A DNA stretch of 11,465 nucleotides, taken from Rhodobacter sp. (GTDB lineage Bacteria > Pseudomonadota > Alphaproteobacteria > Rhodobacterales > Rhodobacteraceae). Of the stretch, positions 6,788 to 11,465 are shown piece after piece. Where the stretch lies: assembly GCA_013824045.1 (NCBI GenBank), contig PNND01000063.1:1-11465 (forward strand), written 5' to 3'. The first letter of the stretch is position 1; the number at the start of each line of letters is the position of its first letter. The position numbers were made by a program, and so were the translations under genes. The notes below the pieces were generated by a model. It did no database searches and had not been told where the DNA came from. It saw only the letters and a list, made by a program, of their open reading frames with translations.

Positions 6788-6834
6788 CAAAATTCTTTGA
6801 AGAATTTTGCCAAGAATTTTCTGAAAATTCTTGG
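6788..6834 (+). repeat. Two adjacent AT-rich perfect palindromes between coaBC and dut
   Basis: Arm CAAAATTCTT (6788-6797) pairs with AAGAATTTTG (6800-6809) over a 2-base centre. Directly abutting it, CCAAGAATTTT (6810-6820) pairs with AAAATTCTTGG (6824-6834) over CTG. The 9-base core appears as x, x', x', x, so each arm has two possible partners. It starts 3 bases after the coaBC stop and ends 4 bases before the dut Shine-Dalgarno sequence. No U-tract follows either hairpin, so it is not a classical terminator. It could be an mRNA-processing or stabilising element, an attenuator, or a pair of operators about two helical turns apart. Confidence 0.85.
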
Positions 6835-6848
6835 CTGCGGGAGGGTGA

Positions 6849-7316
6849 ATGATACCGGTGCTGAAAATCCTGTGGGAGAACTGGGCGGACCCTGCCCTTG
6901 GCCTGCCCGCCTATGAAACGCCGGGATCGGCGGGGGCGGATCTGCGGGCCAACCTGCCCCCCGAACAGCGCGCGGCGGGGTTTACGCTGGCCCCGATGCA
7001 GCGCGCGATTGTGCCGACAGGGCTGCGGGTGGAAATCCCCTTCGGGTTCGAGATGCAGATCCGGCCCCGGTCGGGCCTCGCGCTGAAGCATGGCATCACC
7101 CTGCCCAACACGCCCGGCACCATCGACAGCGACTATCGCGGGCCTTTGGGGGTGGCGCTGGTCAACCTGGGCGATGCGCCCTATGTCATCGCGCATGGCG
7201 ACAGGGTGGCGCAGATGATTGTGGCCCCGGTGATTCAGGTGGGATTTCAAGTGGTTGACAGCCTGACAGAGACAGCGCGGGGCGAAGGCGGCTTCGGGTC
7301 GACGGGGAAGCGATGA
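6849..7316 (+). CDS. dut: Deoxyuridine 5'-triphosphate nucleotidohydrolase (dUTPase)
   Basis: Trimeric dUTPase hydrolyses dUTP to dUMP and pyrophosphate, keeping uracil out of DNA and feeding thymidylate synthesis. All five family motifs are present in order in 155 residues: AGADLRA (29-35), RPRSGLALK (72-80), [14 protein letters not shown] (85-98) with the catalytic Asp93, GDRVAQMI (117-124), and the glycine-rich [10 protein letters not shown] (144-153) whose flexible tail closes over the site. The length is standard. The ATG at 6849 follows GGGAGGG (6839-6845). The stop codon overlaps the start of the next gene as ATGA, implying coupled translation. Upstream, the gene is separated from coaBC by the 6788-6834 double palindrome, which could modulate dut translation. 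Confidence 0.97.
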   Translation: MIPVLKILWENWADPALGLPAYETPGSAGADLRANLPPEQRAAGFTLAPMQRAIVPTGLRVEIPFGFEMQIRPRSGLALKHGITLPNTPGTIDSDYRGPLGVALVNLGDAPYVIAHGDRVAQMIVAPVIQVGFQVVDSLTETARGEGGFGSTGKR

Positions 7317-8350
7317 TCCTTGTCCTTGCGATGGCGGGGGCGCTCTGGGGGATCGGGGCGCTAATGAAGGTGCCGTCATCGGTGCGGTTCGGGATGCTGG
7401 CGCTGCTTTGGGCGGCAGTGGTGGGGCTGCATCTGGCGCTGCCGGACGGGCATCCGCTGCGGATGGCCACAGGCGGCGCGGCGCAGGGCTGGGTGGCGCT
7501 GGGGGTCCTTGCGGGGTTGGCGCTGGCCTATCGGGCGGGGCTCAGGCGGCTGCGGGCCAAGGTGGCCCCTGCGTCGGCGCAAGCGCCGTCAGGGGCCTTT
7601 CGCCCGGCGGAACTGGATCGCTATGCCCGGCATATCATGCTTCGCGAGATCGGCGGGCCGGGGCAGAGAAAGCTAAAGGATTCCAAGGTATTGGTTATTG
7701 GTGCCGGGGGCCTTGGATCGCCTGCGCTGCTCTATCTGGCGGGGGCCGGGGTGGGGGTTCTGGGCTTTGTCGATGATGACATGGTGGATGGGTCGAACCT
7801 GCAGCGCCAGATCATCCATGCCGATCAGCGCATCGGGATGCCGAAGGTGTTTTCCGCCGAGATCGCGCTGCGGGCGTTGAACCCGTTCATCGAATTGCGC
7901 CCCTATCATCGGCGGCTGGATGAGGCGGCGGCGCGGGCGCTGTTTGCGGATTATGACCTGATCCTGGACGGGACCGACAATTTCGACACCCGCTACATGG
8001 TGAACCGGGTTGCGGTGGAGCTGGGCAAGCCGTTGATTTCAGGGGCGATCACGCAGTGGGAGGGGCAGTTGTCGCTGTTCGATCCGGCGCGCGGGGGCCC
8101 TTGCTATGAATGCGTCTTTCCCACCCGCCCGGCACCGGGGATGGTGCCCACCTGCGCCGAGGCGGGCGTGGCGGCCCCCCTGCCCGGCGTGATCGGCGCG
8201 ATGATGGCGATGGAGGCCGTCAAGCAGATCACTGGCGCGGGCGAGGGGTTGCAGGGGCGGCTGATGATCCATGATGCGCTTTTTGCAGAGACGCGGGTGA
8301 TCGGGATCACGCCGCGCGCCGATTGCCCGGTGTGCGGCGCAAGGGGTTGA
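7313..8350 (+). CDS. moeB: Membrane-anchored MoeB/ThiF/HesA-type adenylyltransferase
   Basis: The E1-like enzyme adenylates the C-terminal glycine of a small sulfur-carrier protein (MoaD or ThiS) for molybdopterin or thiamine synthesis. The conserved domain begins near residue 98 with [18 protein letters not shown], then the nucleotide loop GAGGLGSP (130-137), the NLQRQIIH segment (162-169), GMPKV (175-179) and DGTDNFDTR (219-227). Two zinc CXXC pairs (CYEC 264-267, CPVC 338-341) and TCAEAG (280-285, possible acceptor Cys281) complete it. There is no rhodanese domain, as in bacterial MoeB. The unusual part is the first 80 residues, which form about three hydrophobic segments (roughly 1-18, 25-43, 59-73) ending in a basic [12 protein letters not shown] stretch. 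This suggests membrane anchoring with the enzyme domain in the cytosol. The ATG is fixed by the 4-base overlap with dut. MoeB versus ThiF substrate choice is not settled by sequence. Confidence 0.85.
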   Translation: MILVLAMAGALWGIGALMKVPSSVRFGMLALLWAAVVGLHLALPDGHPLRMATGGAAQGWVALGVLAGLALAYRAGLRRLRAKVAPASAQAPSGAFRPAELDRYARHIMLREIGGPGQRKLKDSKVLVIGAGGLGSPALLYLAGAGVGVLGFVDDDMVDGSNLQRQIIHADQRIGMPKVFSAEIALRALNPFIELRPYHRRLDEAAARALFADYDLILDGTDNFDTRYMVNRVAVELGKPLISGAITQWEGQLSLFDPARGGPCYECVFPTRPAPGMVPTCAEAGVAAPLPGVIGAMMAMEAVKQITGAGEGLQGRLMIHDALFAETRVIGITPRADCPVCGARG

Positions 8351-8495
8351 GAACGCTGGGTTTACGGTCGGGTTCCGGCGCAATAGGCGGTGCCGCTGCC
8401 GGTGCAGCACGTTGGTGCAGACGGCTGTGCAGACGCACGGGGGTCTTACGGAGCGTTAACCTTAACGCCGCGGTAAAAAGGGGCCTGCCGCGCAC
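8351..8495. other. Intergenic region after the moeB-like gene with short direct repeats and a palindrome
   Basis: No gene is supported here. GTGCAG occurs three times in the same orientation (8404, 8417 and 8429, one to two bases either side), and the last two extend to the identical 9-mer GTGCAGACG with a 12-base period. A perfect palindrome, GCGTTAA-CC-TTAACGC, lies at 8453-8468, about 30 bases upstream of the predicted -35 of the next gene. It is well placed for an operator. Short frames on both strands lack a credible start and ribosome site. Confidence 0.5.
8453..8468. promoter_or_regulatory. Candidate operator palindrome GCGTTAACCTTAACGC
   Basis: This is a perfect inverted repeat of 7 bases with a 2-base centre. 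It is AT-rich against a GC-rich background and centred about 35 bases upstream of the putative -35 hexamer of the substrate-binding-protein promoter. TTAACC half-sites also resemble half of a CtrA box, but the full TTAA-N7-TTAA arrangement is absent. The regulator is unknown. Confidence 0.4.
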
Positions 8496-8524
8496 TGGAC
8501 AGCGCAAGGGCAGCGCAGCATAGT
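8496..8524 (+). promoter_or_regulatory. Candidate sigma-70-type promoter for the amino-acid transporter genes
   Basis: TGGACA (8496-8501, five of six matches to TTGACA), a 17-base spacer and CATAGT (8519-8524, four of six matches to TATAAT). Transcription from about 8531 would give a leader of roughly 35 bases containing the GGGAGA ribosome site of the substrate-binding protein. Confidence 0.5.
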
Positions 8525-8565
8525 CTTGCGCCAGAAACGTGACCATCCAACCGGGAGAACGACCG

Positions 8566-9360
8566 ATGACGCTGACCGCATGGGCCTCTGGCCTGTCGCT
8601 TGCCCTTGGGCTGACCGCCACTGCCGCCTTCGCCCAGGACGTGCCTGATCTGGCCGGGCGCGAAGTGGTGGTGGTGACCGAGAACGCTTATCCGCCGCTG
8701 CAATTCCTCGACAAATCCGGGCAGGCCGTGGGCTGGGAATATGACGCGATGGCAGAGATCGCCAAGCGGCTGAACATCACGGTGAAATATGAGAATATTT
8801 CCTGGGACGCGATGATTCCGGCGGTGTCGGAGGGGCAGTTCGATCTGGGCATGACGGGGATCACCATCCGCGATGACCGCAAGGATAAGGTCGATTTCTC
8901 GGATGCCTATATGCGGTCGGAGATGCTGATGATGGTGCGCGGCGATGAGGCGCGGTTTACCGACGCGGCAGGCTTTGCTGCCGATCCGGAATTGCTGATG
9001 GCAGCCCAGCCCGGCACCACGCCCTTCTATGTGGGCGTCTATGAGGTGCTGGATGGCAACGAGGAAAACGCCCGGATCGTGAAGTTCGAAACCTTTGGTG
9101 CGGGGCTTGAGGCATTGAAGGCTGGGGATGTGGACCTTGTGCTGTCGGACAGCACCGCGGCCAACGGCTATGTTTCCGGGTCCGAAGGCGGGCTGAAGAT
9201 CATCGGCGCGCCGCTGGGGGCCGAGGATTTCGGATTCATCTTCCCGAAGGGTTCCGATCTGGTGGCGCCGATCAATGCGGCCATTGCCAGCATGAAGGCG
9301 GATGGCACGCTGGATGCGCTGAACACCAAGTGGTTCCTTGAATATTCGATGGGCGAGTGA
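8566..9360 (+). CDS. Amino-acid ABC transporter periplasmic substrate-binding protein (family 3)
   Basis: The 264-residue protein has a Sec signal peptide ([20 protein letters not shown], ending AFA before QD, cleavage after residue 23). A family-3 (HisJ/GlnH/FliY-like) binding fold follows: [14 protein letters not shown] (34-47), [15 protein letters not shown] (56-70), the ligand-contacting region [18 protein letters not shown] (95-112) with Arg102 expected to bind the amino-acid carboxylate, PGTTPFYVG (149-157), and [10 protein letters not shown] (187-196), whose Asp would bind the amino group. These features indicate a polar amino-acid ligand, but the side-chain specificity cannot be read. 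The ATG at 8566 with GGGAGA (8553-8558) was preferred over an in-frame GTG at 8539, which would put charged residues before the signal peptide. The permease gene follows after 52 bases carrying a strong hairpin. Confidence 0.93.
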   Translation: MTLTAWASGLSLALGLTATAAFAQDVPDLAGREVVVVTENAYPPLQFLDKSGQAVGWEYDAMAEIAKRLNITVKYENISWDAMIPAVSEGQFDLGMTGITIRDDRKDKVDFSDAYMRSEMLMMVRGDEARFTDAAGFAADPELLMAAQPGTTPFYVGVYEVLDGNEENARIVKFETFGAGLEALKAGDVDLVLSDSTAANGYVSGSEGGLKIIGAPLGAEDFGFIFPKGSDLVAPINAAIASMKADGTLDALNTKWFLEYSMGE

Positions 9361-9382
9361 GCCAGTCCGTTCCTGAACAGGG

Positions 9383-9410
9383 GGCCCCGGTGGTAAAGCC
9401 GGGGCCTTTC
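9383..9410 (+). terminator. Terminator-like hairpin between binding protein and permease
   Basis: GGCCCCGG (9383-9390) and CCGGGGCC (9399-9406) form a perfect 8-bp GC stem with loop TGGTAAAG, followed only by TTTC. The short T-tract suggests a partial terminator or 3'-end-stabilising hairpin, the usual way to make the binding protein more abundant than the permease. The GGGG of the right arm (9401-9404) is also the only plausible Shine-Dalgarno sequence for the permease ATG at 9413. Confidence 0.7.
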
Positions 9411-9412
9411 GC

Positions 9413-10210
9413 ATGACCCCGAACCCGAAACTGGAAAATGATTTTCCGTGGTGGCTGCTGATCGTGGCCGGCACTGGCATCTGGCTGTTCTACGAGGTCT
9501 GGGCCAATGCGGAATACTCCGCCGTGATGGCCACACTATCGCGCGGCATCTGGATCACGATCATGGTGTCGGTCGTGGGCTATGCGGGGGCCTGCCTTCT
9601 GGGCCTTGCGCTGGCGGTGGGGTGTTTGTCGCGGTTCCTGATCCTGCGGCAGATGTGCCGACTTTACATCGAGGTGATGCGGGGCGTCCCGATCATCGTG
9701 CTGCTCTTGTATGTGGCCTTCGTGCTGGCCCCGCTTGGCGTGGCGGGGATCAATGCGGTGCTGGAGCCTTTGGGGGCAGATCCGGTGCGGACGCGGGATT
9801 TCCCCCTGCTGTGGCGGGCGGTGCTGGCACTGGTGCTGGCCTATGCGGCCTTTCTTGCCGAGATTTTCCGCGCCGGGTTGCAAGCGGTGGATGAGGGGCA
9901 GGTGGAGGCGGCCAAAGCGCTGGGCCTGAACGGATGGCAGCGGTTTCGGCATATCACATTCCCGCAGGCGTTTCGGATGATCCTGCCGCCTTTGGGGAAT
10001 GACTTCGTGGCAATGGTGAAGGACAGTTCGCTGGTGAGCGTGCTGGGCGTGGGGGATATCACGCAGTTGGCCAAGGTGACGGCGGCGGGGAATTTCAAGT
10101 ATTTTGAAACCTATAACGTGGCCGCTCTGATCTATCTGACGATGACGATCGGGCTGAGCCTGCTGCTGCGGCGGCTGGAGCGGCGGTTGAAAGCGCGCGA
10201 GGAGCGGTAG
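9413..10210 (+). CDS. Amino-acid ABC transporter permease (HisM/GlnP type)
   Basis: This 265-residue inner-membrane subunit has about five to six hydrophobic segments (roughly 13-28, 48-70, 92-112, 133-153, 190-215 and 236-253). The family feature EVMRGVPIIVLLLY (87-100) is present. The cytoplasmic EAA loop that docks on the ATPase is EAAKALGLNGWQ (165-176), continuing through FRHITFPQAFR (178-188). NDFVAMVKDSSLVSVLGV (196-213) is also typical of polar amino-acid permeases. The basic C-terminus (RRLERRLKAREER) is cytoplasmic. The start at 9413 is the first ATG and lies 6 bases after the hairpin. With a single permease gene the channel is presumably a homodimer. No ATPase gene lies adjacent on either side, so the ATP-binding subunit must be encoded elsewhere or shared. 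Confidence 0.92.
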   Translation: MTPNPKLENDFPWWLLIVAGTGIWLFYEVWANAEYSAVMATLSRGIWITIMVSVVGYAGACLLGLALAVGCLSRFLILRQMCRLYIEVMRGVPIIVLLLYVAFVLAPLGVAGINAVLEPLGADPVRTRDFPLLWRAVLALVLAYAAFLAEIFRAGLQAVDEGQVEAAKALGLNGWQRFRHITFPQAFRMILPPLGNDFVAMVKDSSLVSVLGVGDITQLAKVTAAGNFKYFETYNVAALIYLTMTIGLSLLLRRLERRLKAREER

Positions 10211-10216
10211 GCGGAA

Positions 10217-10251
10217 CCGGGGGCCAGCCCCCGGACCCCCGGGGTATTTTT
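10217..10251 (+). terminator. Overlapping GC hairpins with T-tract after the permease gene
   Basis: Hairpin A is CCGGGGG (10217-10223), loop CCAG, CCCCCGG (10228-10234). Hairpin B is CCCCGG (10229-10234), loop ACCC, CCGGGG (10239-10244), followed by TATTTTT. B is a normal intrinsic terminator for the permease transcript, 7 bases after its stop is the start of A. A and B share the middle arm and exclude each other. From memory, similar GC-hairpin/TATTTTTGCCAAGATGAAG units recur in Rhodobacteraceae genomes. Confidence 0.75.
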
Positions 10252-10291
10252 GCCAAGATGAAGCAGCGGGCTGCGGTTTGGGCGTTGGGGG

Positions 10292-10320
10292 TGGACGTTG
10301 CCCCCTGCCCTGCCTAGCTT
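10292..10320 (+). promoter_or_regulatory. Weak candidate promoter for the M3 peptidase gene
   Basis: TGGACG (10292-10297), a 17-base spacer and TAGCTT (10315-10320) have the right spacing but a poor -10 match (three of six). It would begin transcription about 20 bases before the ATG. A GGGGG/CCCCC inverted repeat (10287-10291 with 10301-10305) overlaps the -35. Confidence 0.25.
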
Positions 10321-10344
10321 TGTTGCCAAAGGAGACCCCATCCC

Positions 10345-11465
10345 ATGACCAATCCCCTGCTTGCCCCCTGGACTGCCGAATTCGGCCTGCCGCCCTTTGC
10401 TGCCATCACGGACGTCGATTTCGGCCCGGCCTTCGACGTGGCGCTGACGGAGGCGCGGGCGGCGGTGGCGGGAATTGCGGATCAGGCGGAGGCGCCGACC
10501 TTCGCCAATACCATCGCGGCGCTGGAACTGGCCGAGGGGGCCTTGGACCGGGTGTCGGGGGTGTTCTACAACCTTGCCGGGGCCGATAGCACCGAGGCGC
10601 GCGAGGCGTTGATGCGCGATCTGGCCCCGAAAATGAGTGCCTTTGCATCCGAGGTGACCAACAACAAGCGGCTTTGGGCGCGGATCGATGATCTGTGGGC
10701 GCGGCGCGATGCCTTGGGGCTGGAGCCGGAACAGATGCGGGTGCTGACGCTGTACCGGCGGATGTTCGTCCGGTCGGGCGCGGAGCTGGAGGGGGCAGAG
10801 GCCGCGCGGTTGACCGAGGTGAAGGCGCGGCTGGCGGTGCTGGGGACGCAGTTTTCGCAGAACCTGCTGGCGGATGAGCGGGAGTGGTTCATGCAGCTGG
10901 CCGAGGAGGATCTGGCGGGGCTGCCGGATTTCGTGGTCGATGCCGCGCGGGCGGCGGGCAAGGAGCGGGGGCAGAACGGGCCGGTGGTCACGCTGAGCCG
11001 GTCGCTGATCGTGCCCTTCCTGCAATTCTCGCCCCGGCGGGAATTGCGGCGGGTGGCCTATGAGGCATGGGTCGCGCGGGGGGCGAACGGGAATGCCCAT
11101 GACAACCGGGCGATTGCGGCGGAGATTCTCAGCTTGCGCGAGGAGCGGGCGAAGCTGTTGGGCTATGAGAGTTTCGCGGCGTTCAAGCTGGAGCCCGAGA
11201 TGGCCAAGACGCCCGGCGCGGTGCGCGATCTGCTGATGCGGGTCTGGGAGCCGGCGAAGCGCAAGGCGAGGGCGGATGCGGGCGTGTTGGAGGCGATGCT
11301 GCGGGCGGATGGTATCACGGGCGATCTGGAGCCGTGGGATTGGCGGTTCTATTCCGAGCGGCGGCGGATGGCGGAGCATGATCTGGATGAGGCGGCGCTG
11401 AAGCCTTACCTCGGGCTGGAGGCGATGCTGGGCGCGATGTTTGGCTGTGCGAGCCGCCTGTTCGG
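10345..11465 (+). CDS. M3-family metallopeptidase (Dcp / oligopeptidase A-like), 3' end outside window
   Basis: The first 373 codons of a thimet-oligopeptidase-like (MEROPS M3) enzyme are present; the frame is open to the window edge. It starts at the ATG at 10345 behind a strong AAAGGAGA (10328-10335). The N-terminal helical region shows the typical Dcp/OpdA pattern: NPLLAPWTAEFGLPPFAAI near the start, PTFANTIAALE in the first 60 residues, and then FYNLAGADST. Further on are GPVVTLSRSLIVPFLQF and EPWDWRFYSERRR, and it ends in the AMFGCASRLFG stretch that precedes the catalytic domain. Family members are about 670-690 residues, so roughly 300 residues including the HEXXH zinc motif lie beyond the window and catalytic competence cannot be judged. 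Such enzymes degrade short peptides in the cytosol or remove C-terminal dipeptides. The absence of a signal peptide fits a cytosolic place. The gene follows a terminator, so it is probably a separate transcription unit. Confidence 0.9.
   Translation, partial: MTNPLLAPWTAEFGLPPFAAITDVDFGPAFDVALTEARAAVAGIADQAEAPTFANTIAALELAEGALDRVSGVFYNLAGADSTEAREALMRDLAPKMSAFASEVTNNKRLWARIDDLWARRDALGLEPEQMRVLTLYRRMFVRSGAELEGAEAARLTEVKARLAVLGTQFSQNLLADEREWFMQLAEEDLAGLPDFVVDAARAAGKERGQNGPVVTLSRSLIVPFLQFSPRRELRRVAYEAWVARGANGNAHDNRAIAAEILSLREERAKLLGYESFAAFKLEPEMAKTPGAVRDLLMRVWEPAKRKARADAGVLEAMLRADGITGDLEPWDWRFYSERRRMAEHDLDEAALKPYLGLEAMLGAMFGCASRLF

Noticed and set aside
8351..8460. Possible tiny genes, such as a GTG-started 28-codon frame from 8390 and a short Cys-rich minus-strand frame ending near 8370
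   Set aside because: No ribosome site or ATG. The apparent pattern comes from the GTGCAG repeats.
8453..8468. Full CtrA-binding site
   Set aside because: The TTAA half-sites are 2 bases apart rather than the 7 of the known CtrA box.
10132..11379. 415-codon minus-strand open frame
   Set aside because: Antisense to the M3 peptidase, rich in Arg/Pro/His and without motifs. The plus-strand frame reads as a clear M3 N-terminal region.

Overview
The window looks like a chromosomal piece of a high-GC alphaproteobacterium, most likely family Rhodobacteraceae (Rhodobacter/Paracoccus relatives). The reasons are the strong G/C third-position bias, an rpoHII-type heat-shock sigma factor with a TGATCC element in front of it, the coaBC-dut-moeB gene order, and GC-rich intergenic hairpins of a kind I associate with this family. 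No phage, IS, integrase, CRISPR, rRNA or tRNA signal was seen. Nearly all of it is housekeeping or stress-response chromosome, and I find no convincing new defence or mobile system. The unusual points are in gene architecture and intergenic RNA/DNA structure.

Layout. Positions 44-3710 lie on the minus strand. In transcription order they are cobU (adenosylcobinamide kinase/guanylyltransferase), a histidine phosphatase that overlaps it by 10 bases and is probably an alpha-ribazole phosphatase (CobC-like), a glutathione S-transferase-like protein with an added Cys-rich C-terminal module, and a ComM/YifB-type AAA+ ATPase. A divergent intergenic region (3711-3793) holds a candidate ECF sigma (RpoE-type) promoter abutting the cobU start codon.

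From 3794 everything is on the plus strand. rpoH (RpoHII-like) is coupled by an ATGA overlap to a ChaN-like exported protein. Next comes a coaBC-dut-moeB-like cluster: coenzyme A synthesis, dUTPase, and an E1-like adenylyltransferase with an unusual hydrophobic N-terminus, coupled to dut by another ATGA overlap. Then come an amino-acid ABC substrate-binding protein and its permease, separated by a terminator-like hairpin that contains the permease's only plausible Shine-Dalgarno sequence. No ATPase gene is adjacent. The window ends inside an M3-family (Dcp/oligopeptidase A-like) metallopeptidase, before its zinc motif.

How the genes work together. cobU and the phosphatase would act in the late lower-ligand/nucleotide-loop steps of cobalamin synthesis. 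rpoH and the ChaN-like gene form a probable photo-oxidative/heat stress operon under an RpoE-type factor. coaBC, dut and moeB-like are metabolic housekeeping genes that share a transcript, interrupted by a tandem palindrome. The SBP/permease pair imports a polar amino acid using an ATPase encoded elsewhere. Functions come from motif recognition by eye; no database search was possible.
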